A stretch of DNA of 64,000 nucleotides from Paraburkholderia tuberum STM678 (lineage in GTDB: Bacteria; Pseudomonadota; Gammaproteobacteria; Burkholderiales; Burkholderiaceae): assembly GCF_902833905.1 (NCBI RefSeq), contig NZ_CADFGP010000025.1, forward strand, positions 1 to 64,000. Reading direction: 5' to 3'. The notes under the pieces were generated by a model that searched no databases, was not told the origin of the DNA, and saw only the letters and a program-made list of their open reading frames with translations. Both the position numbers and the translations under genes were made by a program. Numbering within the stretch: position 1 is the stretch's first letter; every line of letters begins with the position of its first letter. Of this stretch, positions 26,148 through 34,959 are shown piece by piece.

Positions 26148-27603
26148 CGCCCACGTCGTGCTCGCCGTGCTCGGCATTCCGCTCGTGGCGGCCGTCTCTC
26201 TTGCGGCCGTGCGACCCGCTCATGTCGCGCGCAACCTGAACGCCGGCTTCAGCGCCGTGACGTTCGCGGCGACGCTCGTGCTCGCCGCGCGTACCGTCGA
26301 ACATGGACCGTCGTTCGCGTTCGAACGCGCCTTCTTCGTCGATCCCTTCAACGTGTACCTCGTCGCGCTGACTGCGTTCGTCGGCTGGACGACGTCGCTG
26401 TTCTCGCGGCCGTACATGCAGGTCGAAGAGGCGCGCGGCCGGACGACGGCGACGCGCATGCGCCTCTATCACAGCATGTACCAGTTGTTCATGTTCGCGA
26501 TGCTGCTCGCGCTGCTGACCAATAACCTTGGCGTGCTGTGGGTCGCGATGGAAGGCGCCACGCTCGCGACCGTGCTGCTCGTCAGCGTCTATCGGACCGC
26601 CGCGAGCCTCGAAGCCGCCTGGAAGTACTTCATCCTGTGCGGTGTCGGCATCGCGCAGGCTTTGTTCGGCACGATCCTGCTGTACCTCGCCGCGAGCCGG
26701 CAACTGACCGACGGCGATGCGCTGCTGTGGACGAGCCTTGCCGCCGTCAAGACGCACCTCGACCCGTCCATCGTGTCGATCGCCTTCGTGTTCCTGCTGG
26801 TCGGCTACGGCACGAAAGTCGGCCTCGTGCCAATGCACAACTGGCTGCCGGACGCGCACGCCGAAGGCCCGACACCGATTTCAGCGGTGCTGTCCGGGCT
26901 GCTGCTGAACGTCGCGCTGTACGCGGTGCTGCGCTGCAAGGTGCTGGCGGACGGTGCGCTTGGCAACGGCCTGCCGGGGCGATTGCTGGTCGGGTTCGGG
27001 CTCGTGTCGGTGCTGGTCGCCTCGTTCTCGCAGTTTCGGCAGAAGGACGTCAAGCGGCTGTTCTCGTATTCGTCGATCGAGCATATGGGCTTGATGACGT
27101 TCGCGTTCGGCCTCGGCGGCCCGGTCGCGACGTTCGCCGGTCTGCTGCACATGACCGTCCATTCCCTCGTCAAGTCGGCAATCTTCTTTGCGGTTGGCCA
27201 CGCAACGCAGAAGGCCGGTACCCAGGCGATCGAAGGCATTCGCGGGCTGCTGCAGGTCAGCCCGACGGTCGGCTGGGGCATGCTGCTCGGCGCGCTCGCG
27301 ATTCTCGGCTTGCCGCCGTTCGGTGTGTTTGCAAGCGAATTCCTGATCCTGACGACCGCGATGAACACGATACCGTGGACGGCGCCGTTGTTGCTGCTCG
27401 GCCTCGCCGTCGCATTCGCGGCGATCTTCGCGCGCGTGCAGCAAATGGTGTTCGGTGAAACGACGACGGCCAAACCGCTCGAGCATCGCCCCGCGCCGCT
27501 GCCGGTATTCGTGCATCTGGGTTTGGGGCTGATGCTTGGGCTTTATGTGCCACCCTACCTGGCGACGTGGTATCGCCAGGCCGCAACGATGTTGGCGGGG
27601 TGA
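26140..27603 (+). CDS. hyfF: Hydrogenase-4 subunit F-like / NuoN/M-type antiporter subunit
   Basis: Second antiporter-type subunit, 487 residues with about 14 helices. Proton-path residues are kept: Glu in WVAMEGATLATVLLVS, Lys in GYGTKVGLVPMHNWLPDAHAEGPTP, YSSIEHMGLMTF, His/Lys in MTVHSLVKSAIFFAVGH, and LPPFGVFASEFLI. With HyfB it gives the complex two putative ion channels; E. coli Hyf has a third such subunit (HyfD), absent here. It overlaps hyfE by 8 bases and ends 3 bases before the large-subunit gene. Confidence 0.9.
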   Translation: MNDAHVVLAVLGIPLVAAVSLAAVRPAHVARNLNAGFSAVTFAATLVLAARTVEHGPSFAFERAFFVDPFNVYLVALTAFVGWTTSLFSRPYMQVEEARGRTTATRMRLYHSMYQLFMFAMLLALLTNNLGVLWVAMEGATLATVLLVSVYRTAASLEAAWKYFILCGVGIAQALFGTILLYLAASRQLTDGDALLWTSLAAVKTHLDPSIVSIAFVFLLVGYGTKVGLVPMHNWLPDAHAEGPTPISAVLSGLLLNVALYAVLRCKVLADGALGNGLPGRLLVGFGLVSVLVASFSQFRQKDVKRLFSYSSIEHMGLMTFAFGLGGPVATFAGLLHMTVHSLVKSAIFFAVGHATQKAGTQAIEGIRGLLQVSPTVGWGMLLGALAILGLPPFGVFASEFLILTTAMNTIPWTAPLLLLGLAVAFAAIFARVQQMVFGETTTAKPLEHRPAPLPVFVHLGLGLMLGLYVPPYLATWYRQAATMLAG

Positions 27604-27606
27604 CGG

Positions 27607-29166
27607 ATGCGACTCGAATCGATGCAGATTGCCGCCACCCGCCTCACGCACCGTGCGGGCCAGATTCCAGCGCATGTAGTGAGCGCCGATGAATCAGTCT
27701 GGCTCGAGCTGGCGCGAACCGCGAGATCCGAGCAGCGGCGCCTCGTTGCAATGTGGGGCAGCGAAGCAGTCGAAGACGGTTTCTCGGTGAATGCCGCGTA
27801 CGAATGCGATGACGGCATATTGTGGGTACGCCTCGCGATCGGGCGTAAGCAGGATGCCGATGGGGACTATCCAGATCTCGCCACCGTTTTCCCGTGCGCG
27901 ACTCGCATGCAACGGGCGATCTTCGATCTGCTCGGCCTGCGGGCGCGTGGCGCCGAGGACACGCGGCCGTGGCTCAATCACGGCAACTGGCCCGAAGATT
28001 ATTTCCCGCTGCAACGGCAGGCGACGGGTGTCGAAGACTTTGATTCGAGCGAGGCGGACTACCCATTCGTGCAGGTCGCGGGCGATGGCGTACACGAGAT
28101 CGCGGTCGGGCCGATTCATGCCGGCATCATCGAACCGGGGCATTTCCGGTTCTCGGTCGTCGGCGAGAAGGTGTTGCGCCTTGAAGAACGTCTCGGCTAT
28201 GTCCACCGTGGCGTCGAGCGTCTGTTCGAACGTACTCCTGCATCGCGCGGTCATCGGGTTGCCGCCAGGATTGCGGGCGACTCGACCGTCGCGTTCTCGT
28301 GGGCCTTTTGCATGGCGCTCGAACAAGCCGGCGGCACGATACTGTCGAAGCGCGCACTGTATCTGCGTGCGCTTCTGCTGGAACGCGAGCGCGTGGCCAA
28401 CCACCTCGGCGACCTCGGCGCGCTCGGCAACGACGCCGGGTTCGGCTTCGGACTCGCGCAGTTCTCGCGGCTCAAGGAGGACTGGATACGGATGAACGCC
28501 CGTACATTCGGACATCGGTACCTGATGGATCGGATCGTGCCGGGTGGCGTATCGATCGACGTTCGCCCCGACGACGCGGCGGTGCTGGCGGAGCAATGCG
28601 AACGCATCGAACGCGAGGTCCACGTGATGCGCAAAGTCTACGATGATCAGTCCGGGCTGCAGGATCGATTCCTCGGCACGGGCCGATTGACCCCCGCTGT
28701 GGTCGAGCATTTTGGCGTGCGTGGCATGGCCGCCCGCGCCAGCGGTCGAACCTTCGACGTTCGCGCCAACTTGCGGCCCGCTCCGTATGACGATATAGCG
28801 GTCAAGGCGGTCAGTGATGCGCGCGGCGACGTTGCCGCGCGCGTCGCGGTGCGCTTCGCCGAAATCGATGAATCCCTGCGCCTGATCCGCACGCTGCTGG
28901 CCAATCTACCGGATGGTCCGGTGGTCGTCGCCACGACGCCTGCAACGGCGCCCGCGCAAGGCATAGGCTGGGTGGAAGGTTGGCGGGGGGACGTATTCGT
29001 CGCCCTCGATCTCGCCCCCGGCGACGTCATCGCCCGATGCCATTGCCACGATCCGTCGTGGCAGAACTGGCCGGCGCTCGAGCACGCGATCATCGGCAAC
29101 ATCGTTCCCGACTTCCCGCTGATCAACAAGTCGTTCAACCTGAACTACGCGGGGCACGATCTCTGA
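27607..29166 (+). CDS. HyfG/HycE-like large subunit lacking the NiFe-site cysteines
   Basis: Homologue of the hydrogenase-3/4 large subunit (NuoC-NuoD fusion), 519 residues: NuoC-like part about 1-130, NuoD-like part about 160-519. Known HycE has ERVCGICGFAHS; here the colinear segment is ARIAGDSTVAFS, so the two Cys are Ala223 and Ser226. HycE ends with DPCYSC plus a cleaved tail; here the segment is NLNYAG followed by HDL and stop, so these Cys are Asn513 and Gly516 and no processing peptide exists. The rest aligns well (RALYLRALLLERERVANHLGDLG; GNIVPDFPL). It cannot bind a NiFe centre, so it is not a hydrogenase. It fits the Ehr (energy-converting-hydrogenase-related) group; the substrate is unknown. 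Confidence 0.88.
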   Translation: MRLESMQIAATRLTHRAGQIPAHVVSADESVWLELARTARSEQRRLVAMWGSEAVEDGFSVNAAYECDDGILWVRLAIGRKQDADGDYPDLATVFPCATRMQRAIFDLLGLRARGAEDTRPWLNHGNWPEDYFPLQRQATGVEDFDSSEADYPFVQVAGDGVHEIAVGPIHAGIIEPGHFRFSVVGEKVLRLEERLGYVHRGVERLFERTPASRGHRVAARIAGDSTVAFSWAFCMALEQAGGTILSKRALYLRALLLERERVANHLGDLGALGNDAGFGFGLAQFSRLKEDWIRMNARTFGHRYLMDRIVPGGVSIDVRPDDAAVLAEQCERIEREVHVMRKVYDDQSGLQDRFLGTGRLTPAVVEHFGVRGMAARASGRTFDVRANLRPAPYDDIAVKAVSDARGDVAARVAVRFAEIDESLRLIRTLLANLPDGPVVVATTPATAPAQGIGWVEGWRGDVFVALDLAPGDVIARCHCHDPSWQNWPALEHAIIGNIVPDFPLINKSFNLNYAGHDL

Positions 29167-29675
29167 TGTGGCAACTGATCCGGCAATTCGCACGCACCGA
29201 TTTTCCCGGCGAACCCGCACCGGCGGCAGAACACGCGTGGCATCACGACGAGCGACGCATTCGCGAGGATATTCTCGATCTGCTCGGGCGGGCGCTGTGC
29301 ATCCGACAGATCGACGCGGGTTCATGCAACGGTTGCGAACTGGAGATCCACGCACTGAACAACCCGTACTACAACATCGAAGGACTTGGAATCAAATTCG
29401 TCGCGAGTCCGCGGCATGCCGACCTGCTGCTCGTGACCGGGCCGGTGACGCTGAATATGCGAGCGGCCATGCTCGCCGCGTACGACGCGACACCCGCCCC
29501 GAAACTCGTCGTTGCCGCAGGCGAATGCGCGTGCACGGGCGGCATTTTTGCCGACAGTTACGCGGTGTGCGGCCCTGTTTCGTCGATCTTGCCGGTCGAC
29601 GTAACGATCCCCGGATGTCCGCCGCCGCCGATCGATTTGCTGCGAGGCATCCTCGCAGCCTGCCGGGCGCGTTGA
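29166..29675 (+). CDS. HyfI/NuoB-like small subunit with one [4Fe-4S] site
   Basis: NuoB-type electron-transfer subunit, 169 residues. All four ligands of the N2-type cluster are present: Cys54 and Cys57 in SCNGCELE, Cys121 in GECAC and Cys151 in IPGCPPPP. HNPYYN-like ALNNPYYNIEGLGIKFV matches HyfI/HycG. The start codon overlaps the large-subunit stop by one base (TGATG). It is the last gene of the operon. As no HyfH/HyfA ferredoxin-like gene is present here, this cluster is the only visible electron carrier of the complex. Confidence 0.9.
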   Translation: MWQLIRQFARTDFPGEPAPAAEHAWHHDERRIREDILDLLGRALCIRQIDAGSCNGCELEIHALNNPYYNIEGLGIKFVASPRHADLLLVTGPVTLNMRAAMLAAYDATPAPKLVVAAGECACTGGIFADSYAVCGPVSSILPVDVTIPGCPPPPIDLLRGILAACRAR

Positions 29676-29944
29676 GCCCGGAGGTCGATTTCGCATTTTC
29701 CCCGTTGCAACGTGCAACTTTTGCCCGTGTTCGCGCGGCTCCAGCCGGGCTCCATCGCGGTCATTGCGCATATTGGCCTGCCTTTATTGCGCAGATCGGC
29801 TTTGCGCTTGCAGCGAGTTTTTAATACCGTGTTAGCTGCAACGGCATTCAAATTGCTGCGCAATAGTTTTGTTTCAACGCGATGCGTTGGACATCGACGC
29901 GTCGTCAGCCTGCATTGACCTTTCAGTGGAGTCAACAGATCGTC

Positions 29945-30667
29945 ATGACTACGCCTACAGAATGTCAGCATTGCGGGGACACCCCCGCATCAGAGTCCAC
30001 CGCCGAGCCCACCACCACGCCTTCCCAACCGTCACGACGCCGCTTCCTGCAATCTGCGGCGGCCGCCGCGACGATCGGTGCGGCGCCGCATCTGCGCGCG
30101 CAAACGCAAGCGCCGGCGCCCGCCTCACCCGCGCCGCCAGGCAACCCCGTGGTGCCGCCGCGCCCCGTCACGTTGACCGTCAACGGCCGCGCTTACACGC
30201 TGCAGCTCGAACCGCGCGTGACGCTGCTCGACGCGTTGCGCGAATACGCGGGACTGATGGGCACGAAGAAAGGCTGCGACCGCGGTCAATGCGGCGCCTG
30301 CACGGTGCTCGTCGACGGCCGCCGCATCAACTCGTGCCTGACGCTCGCGGTCATGCACGAAGGCGAGAACATCACGACCGTCGAAGGACTCGCGAGCAAC
30401 GGCGCGTTGAGTCCGGTGCAGGCCGCGTTCATCGAACACGATGCGTTCCAGTGCGGCTACTGTACGCCCGGGCAGTTGTGCTCGGCGACCGCCCTGCTCG
30501 GCGAATTCCGCAACGGCACGGCGAGCACCGTGACCGCCGACGTGCGCGCGCGTCCCGCCGCGCTCACCGACGACGAAATCCGCGAACGCATGAGCGGCAA
30601 CCTCTGCCGCTGCGGCGCGTACGTGAACATCGTCGCCGCGGTCCGCGCCGCGCACGACAACGCCTGA
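29945..30667 (+). CDS. paoA: Aldehyde oxidoreductase Fe-S subunit (PaoA-like)
   Basis: Electron-transfer subunit of a periplasmic molybdenum aldehyde oxidoreductase, 240 residues. A twin-arginine signal (PSRRRFLQSAAAAATIG, about 30-46) exports the folded complex. The plant-type [2Fe-2S] domain has CDRGQCGAC and C in INSC; the second cluster uses CGYCTPGQLC and LCRCGAY. I start at 29945 (MTTPTECQHCG). It begins a three-gene operon; the gap to the Hyf-like operon is 269 bases, so separate transcription is likely. Confidence 0.93.
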   Translation: MTTPTECQHCGDTPASESTAEPTTTPSQPSRRRFLQSAAAAATIGAAPHLRAQTQAPAPASPAPPGNPVVPPRPVTLTVNGRAYTLQLEPRVTLLDALREYAGLMGTKKGCDRGQCGACTVLVDGRRINSCLTLAVMHEGENITTVEGLASNGALSPVQAAFIEHDAFQCGYCTPGQLCSATALLGEFRNGTASTVTADVRARPAALTDDEIRERMSGNLCRCGAYVNIVAAVRAAHDNA

Positions 30668-30678
30668 CGGAGACCGAC

Positions 30679-31680
30679 ATGGATGCGATCTCCTACGAAC
30701 GCGCCGGCGACGTCGCCAGCGCGGTGCGCGCCGCGCAACAGCCGGGCGCGGTATTCATCGGCGGCGGCACGAATCTGCTCGATCTGATGAAGGGCGGCGT
30801 CGCGCGGCCGGTGCGGCTCATCGATATCACGCACATTGGCGGCCTCGACTCGGTGACGACGCTGCCCGGCGGCGGCATCCGCATCGGCGCGCTGGTGCGC
30901 AACAGCGACGCGGCCAATCACGCGCTGGTGCGCGAGCAGTACCCGCTGCTGTCGCAAGCGCTGCTCGCGGGCGCGTCGGCGCAGTTGCGCAACATGGCGA
31001 CGGTCGGCGGCAATCTGCTGCAACGCACCCGCTGCGGCTACTTCTACGACACCGCGTTCACGCAGTGCAACAAGCGCCTGCCCGGCAGCGGCTGCGCGGC
31101 GCTCGACGGCCACAACCGCGCGCATGCGATCCTCGGCGCGAGCCCGCAATGCATTGCGGTCAACCCGTCGGATATGAGCGTCGCGCTGGCCGCGCTCGAT
31201 GCGCTCGTGCGCGTGAGCGGCCCCAGCGGCGAGCGCACGATCGCGTTCGCCGATTTCCATCGGCTGCCGGGCGACCGGCCCGATGTCGATACCACCTTGC
31301 AGCCCGGCGAGCTGATCACCGCGGTCGATCTGCCGCCGCCGCTCTTCAGCGCGCATTCGCACTATCTGAAGGTGCGTGACCGCGCCAGCTACGCGTTCGC
31401 GCTCGTATCGGTCGCGGCCGCGTTGCAGATGGACGGCGAGCGTGTTCAGAGCGCGCGCATCGCGCTCGGCGGCGTCGCGCCCAAACCATGGCGCGCGAAC
31501 GTGGCCGAGCAGATGCTGAGCGGCCAGCCGCTCAGCCAGGCCACGCTGAAGAACGCCGCCGCGGCCGCGTTGAGCGGCGCGCAGCCGCGCCACGACAACG
31601 CCTTCAAGGTGCAGCTCGCGCAGCGCGCGATCGTGCGTGCGGTCAATCAGGCAGCCGGCAACGCGGGAGGTGTCGCATGA
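30679..31680 (+). CDS. paoB: Aldehyde oxidoreductase FAD subunit (PaoB-like)
   Basis: FAD-binding subunit, 333 residues, of the xanthine oxidase/CO dehydrogenase medium-chain type. FAD contacts are FIGGGTNLLDLMKGG (about 31-45) and ATVGGNLLQRTRC. The Cys-rich insertion RCGYFYDTAFTQCNKRLPGSGC with a further Cys in ASPQC is the extra [4Fe-4S] site known from E. coli PaoB. CPP-like domain at the C-terminus. The gene lies 11 bases after paoA and overlaps paoC by 4 bases (ATGA). Confidence 0.93.
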   Translation: MDAISYERAGDVASAVRAAQQPGAVFIGGGTNLLDLMKGGVARPVRLIDITHIGGLDSVTTLPGGGIRIGALVRNSDAANHALVREQYPLLSQALLAGASAQLRNMATVGGNLLQRTRCGYFYDTAFTQCNKRLPGSGCAALDGHNRAHAILGASPQCIAVNPSDMSVALAALDALVRVSGPSGERTIAFADFHRLPGDRPDVDTTLQPGELITAVDLPPPLFSAHSHYLKVRDRASYAFALVSVAAALQMDGERVQSARIALGGVAPKPWRANVAEQMLSGQPLSQATLKNAAAAALSGAQPRHDNAFKVQLAQRAIVRAVNQAAGNAGGVA

Positions 31681-33890
31681 ATCTGATCGGACAACCGCTC
31701 GATCGCGTCGACGGACTGCTGAAGGTGACCGGCGACGCGCGTTATGCAGCCGAATTCCCCGGGGCGCGCCTCGCGCATGCGGTGCTCGTGACGAGCACGA
31801 TCGCGGCCGGCACGATCGCGTCGATCGATGCGAGCCGCGCCGAGGCCGTGCCCGGCGTGCTGCTCGTGATGACCTACCAGAACGCGCCGCGCCTGCCAAA
31901 TGGCGGCCGGCCCGCGCTCGCGCCGCCGGCCGGCCGGCATCTGTCGCTTCTGCAGGATAACGAAGTGCACTACAGCAACGAGCCGGTCGCGGTGGTCGTC
32001 GCCGATACGCTCGAACATGCGGCCGATGCCGCTCGCCAGCTGCGCATCGCCTATCAGCCGGGCGCGGCGGCGCTCGACTTCGAGCAGGCGAAGGCGCACG
32101 CGCATGCGCCGGACAAGCCGCAGGGCCGTCAGACCGACACGCAGCGCGGCAGCTTCGAAGACGGCATGCAAAGCGGCGACGTGCATATCGAAGCGACCTA
32201 TACGACGCCGATCGAGCACCACAACCCGATGGAGCCCCACGCGACGATGGCGCAATGGGACGGCCCGCAGTTGACGGTCTACGACTCGACGCAGGGCGTG
32301 AGCGGCGCCGCGCAGGTGCTCGCGAAGACGTTCGCCATCCCTGTGTCCGACGTGCGCGTGATCTCGCCGCTGATCGGCGGCGGCTTCGGCTGCAAGGGCT
32401 CGTCGTGGTCGCACGTATCGCTGTGCGCGATGGCCGCGCGGCAAACCGGGCGGCCCGTGCGGCTCGCGCTCGAACGCCCGCAGATGTTCGGCCCGGTCGG
32501 CGCGCGGCCGCGCACCGAGCAGCACTTCGTGATCGCCGCGCGGCATGACGGCACGCTGAGCGCGATGCGTCACGACAGCATCTCGAACACGTCGATGATC
32601 GAAGATTGGACCGAGACCTGCTGCATGGTCACGCGCATGCTGTACGCGGTGCCCAACCAGATAACGACGCACCGGCTCGTGCAACTCAATGTCGGCACGC
32701 CGACCTTCATGCGCGCACCCGGAGAAACCACCGGCTCGTTCGCGCTCGAATCGGCGATGGACGAACTCGCCGTCGCGCTGAAGATGGACCCGCTCGCGCT
32801 GCGCCTGAAGAACTACGCTGACAGCGATCCGCAGGAGCACAAGCCGTGGTCGGGCAAGTCGCTGCGCGAGTGCTATCAGATCGGCGCCGAGAAGTTCGGC
32901 TGGTCGCGCCGCCCGCACGCGCCACGTTCGAGGCGCGACGGCGACACGCTGATCGGCATGGGCATGGCGACCGCGACCTATCCGGCCAACCGCAGCGAGG
33001 CGTCGGCGCTTGCGCAGATTCTGCCGGACGGCACCGCGGTGGTCGCATCGGGCACGCAGGACATCGGCACCGGCACCTACACGGTGATGACCCAGGTCGC
33101 CGCCGATGCGCTCGGCTTCACGCCCGAGCAGATCCACTTCGCGCTCGGCGATTCGTCGCTGCCGCGCGCGCCGGTCTCGGGCGGCTCGCAGTCGGCGGCC
33201 AGCGTGTCGCCCGCGGTGCGCGACGCGGCGAGCCAGGCGCGCAGCCAGCTGATCGCGCTGGCGCTTGCCGATGCGGCGTCGCCCGTGCATGGCCTGCCGC
33301 TCGATGACGTCACCGTCGCAAGCGGCTGGGTCGTGAGCCGCTCGCAACCGGGCAAGCGCGATCCGGCCGCGGCGATCATCGCGCGCGCGGGCGGCAAGCC
33401 GATCGAGGCGAGCGCAACCGTGAAGCCCGGCGACGAGAAGCAGAAGTACTCGTTCCACTCGTTCGGCGCGGTGTTCGTCGAGGTCCACGTCGATGCCGAG
33501 CTCGGCACGATCCGCGTGCCGCGCGTGGTCGCGGTGTACGACGTCGGCCGCGTGCTGAACCAGAAGACCGCGCGCAGCCAGATGATGGGCGGCATCGTCT
33601 GGGGCATCGGCGCGGCGCTGCAGGAGGAAAGCACGCTCGATGCGCGCTTCGGACGCTTCACGAACGCGAACCTCGCCGAGTATCACGTGCCGGTGAATGC
33701 CGATATCGGCACGCTCGACATCACCTTCATCGACCGGCCCGATCCTTATATCAACTCGCTCGGCGTGCGCGGTATCGGCGAGATCGGCATCACGGCCGTG
33801 GTGGCCGCTATCGCGAACGCGGTGTACAACGCGACCGGCGTGCGGGTGCGCGATCTGCCGATCACGCTGGACAAGGCGGTGCCGACCTGA
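31677..33890 (+). CDS. paoC: Aldehyde oxidoreductase molybdenum subunit (PaoC-like)
   Basis: Catalytic subunit that oxidises aldehydes to acids at a molybdopterin-cytosine-dinucleotide centre in the periplasm, 737 residues. Motifs: GGGFGCKG, MRAPGETTGSFALESAMDEL (Moco contact), GTQDIGTGTYTVM, PVSGGSQSAAS and the catalytic Glu in GIGEIGIT near the C-terminus (about 700). It has no signal of its own and would be exported with PaoA. Its likely role is detoxifying aromatic or aliphatic aldehydes; the substrate is not readable. Confidence 0.94.
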   Translation: MNLIGQPLDRVDGLLKVTGDARYAAEFPGARLAHAVLVTSTIAAGTIASIDASRAEAVPGVLLVMTYQNAPRLPNGGRPALAPPAGRHLSLLQDNEVHYSNEPVAVVVADTLEHAADAARQLRIAYQPGAAALDFEQAKAHAHAPDKPQGRQTDTQRGSFEDGMQSGDVHIEATYTTPIEHHNPMEPHATMAQWDGPQLTVYDSTQGVSGAAQVLAKTFAIPVSDVRVISPLIGGGFGCKGSSWSHVSLCAMAARQTGRPVRLALERPQMFGPVGARPRTEQHFVIAARHDGTLSAMRHDSISNTSMIEDWTETCCMVTRMLYAVPNQITTHRLVQLNVGTPTFMRAPGETTGSFALESAMDELAVALKMDPLALRLKNYADSDPQEHKPWSGKSLRECYQIGAEKFGWSRRPHAPRSRRDGDTLIGMGMATATYPANRSEASALAQILPDGTAVVASGTQDIGTGTYTVMTQVAADALGFTPEQIHFALGDSSLPRAPVSGGSQSAASVSPAVRDAASQARSQLIALALADAASPVHGLPLDDVTVASGWVVSRSQPGKRDPAAAIIARAGGKPIEASATVKPGDEKQKYSFHSFGAVFVEVHVDAELGTIRVPRVVAVYDVGRVLNQKTARSQMMGGIVWGIGAALQEESTLDARFGRFTNANLAEYHVPVNADIGTLDITFIDRPDPYINSLGVRGIGEIGITAVVAAIANAVYNATGVRVRDLPITLDKAVPT

Positions 33891-34021
33891 ACCGGCGGCA
33901 GTGCCGGAGTTGGAGTGAAAGCGAAAGCGGCGGGCGGCTTGCATCGGGCGTGCCTTGCCGCTTGCTTCGCGCACCGTTGCATCGCACAATCGGGGACATT
34001 CCTGTCTACCGGTATCCGCCG

Positions 34022-34609
34022 ATGGCCTACGCTTCGCTCGCCACTGGTGTGTTGCTCGCCGCCGGTCTCGGCTCGCGCTTCGATCCGCACGGGCTGCACA
34101 ACAAACTGCTCGCACGTATGCCCGACGGCACGCCGGTTGCGCATGAAGCCGCGCATCGGCTGCTGCGGGTCGTGACGCGGGTGCTCGCAGTCGTGCGGCC
34201 GGGCTCCGACGCGCTCGCCCGCGCGCTGAACGATGCCGGCTGTGATGTCGTGTTTGCGGCGAGCGCCGAACGCGGCATGGGCGCGAGCCTCGCCGCCGGT
34301 ATCGAAGCGAGCGACGACGCCGAGGGCTGGATCGTCGCGCTCGCCGATATGCCGCGCATTGCGGTTCCGACGATCGAAGCGGTAGCCCGTGCGCTCGACA
34401 ACGGCGCGCCGCTCGTCGCGCCGTTCTACTACGGCCAGCGCGGCCATCCGGTCGGCTTCGGCAGCGAGCATCGCGACGCGCTACTCGCGCTGGACGGCGA
34501 CACCGGCGCGAAAGCACTGCTCAGGTCACACGCGCTGACGCGCATCGACGTCGACGATCCCGGCATTCTGCGCGACGTGGACACGCCGGACGATTTGCGC
34601 ACGCTCTAG
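34022..34609 (+). CDS. MocA-like molybdenum cofactor nucleotidyltransferase
   Basis: NTP-transferase of the MobA/MocA type, 195 residues: GVLLAAGLGSRFDPHG...NKLLARMPDG (nucleotide loop; the Lys follows late), GMGASLAAGIE, IVALADMPRI (metal Asp) and GHPVGFGSEHRDALLALDGDTGAK. MocA makes the cytosine-dinucleotide form of Moco required by PaoC, and the gene sits 131 bases downstream of paoC in the same direction, which supports that role. No XdhC/PaoD-type insertion chaperone gene is seen here. I start at 34022; a longer in-frame start at 33950 adds an Arg-rich segment without homology. Confidence 0.82.
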   Translation: MAYASLATGVLLAAGLGSRFDPHGLHNKLLARMPDGTPVAHEAAHRLLRVVTRVLAVVRPGSDALARALNDAGCDVVFAASAERGMGASLAAGIEASDDAEGWIVALADMPRIAVPTIEAVARALDNGAPLVAPFYYGQRGHPVGFGSEHRDALLALDGDTGAKALLRSHALTRIDVDDPGILRDVDTPDDLRTL

Positions 34610-34693
34610 CCGCTAACATCACACTCGCCGAGACTGGCTGCCCGCAGCCGGTCGACATCGAGAATCTTGCCGGGCAAGGAACACTGATACGGC

Positions 34694-34864
34694 ATGAAGC
34701 CCCTGGATCTGACGCGTTTCGATCTCAACCTTCTGGTTGTACTTGAGCCGTCGAGACGGCGACTCATACCAAAAACGTGCGCTTCAAGGGCCCCTCCGCG
34801 ATCTTTCAGGCACGCGCTTTGCGCGCCGCAAGTTTCGCGCGCAAGCCGCACCAATTGCGCCTAA
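34694..34864 (+). pseudogene. N-terminal fragment of a LysR-type regulator
   Basis: The first 17 codons read MKPLDLTRFDLNLLVVL, the typical beginning of NodD-type LysR regulators just before the helix-turn-helix. The frame then turns into Arg/Pro/Ser-rich sequence and stops at 34864, with no helix-turn-helix or effector domain. It is most likely the stub of a deleted regulator gene, left between the moco gene and the PIG-L gene. The match is short, so chance cannot be excluded. Confidence 0.5.
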
Positions 34865-34959
34865 GCTGAGGTGACGCCATTTTTTCGCACGCGGCGCCTT
34901 GACGACCGGCAGCCTCGATGCCTCATCCGTCCCGCCTCGAATCGCCACAACGCAAGCCC

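Noticed and set aside
22537..27603. Membrane genes as part of Nuo complex I or an Mrp antiporter operon
   Set aside because: HyfB/HyfF-specific tails, the HyfE-type subunit and the large/small subunit pair fit hydrogenase-4 order; no mrpC-G or nuoE-G genes.
22537..29675. Operon as a functional hydrogenase-4 / formate hydrogenlyase
   Set aside because: The large subunit lacks all NiFe-binding Cys, and no ferredoxin subunit, formate dehydrogenase or maturase is present.
31647..34517. Open frame of 956 codons antisense to the paoBC/mocA region
   Set aside because: Arg/Ala/His-rich translation with no domains, mirroring the codon bias of the real genes on the other strand; a high-GC shadow.
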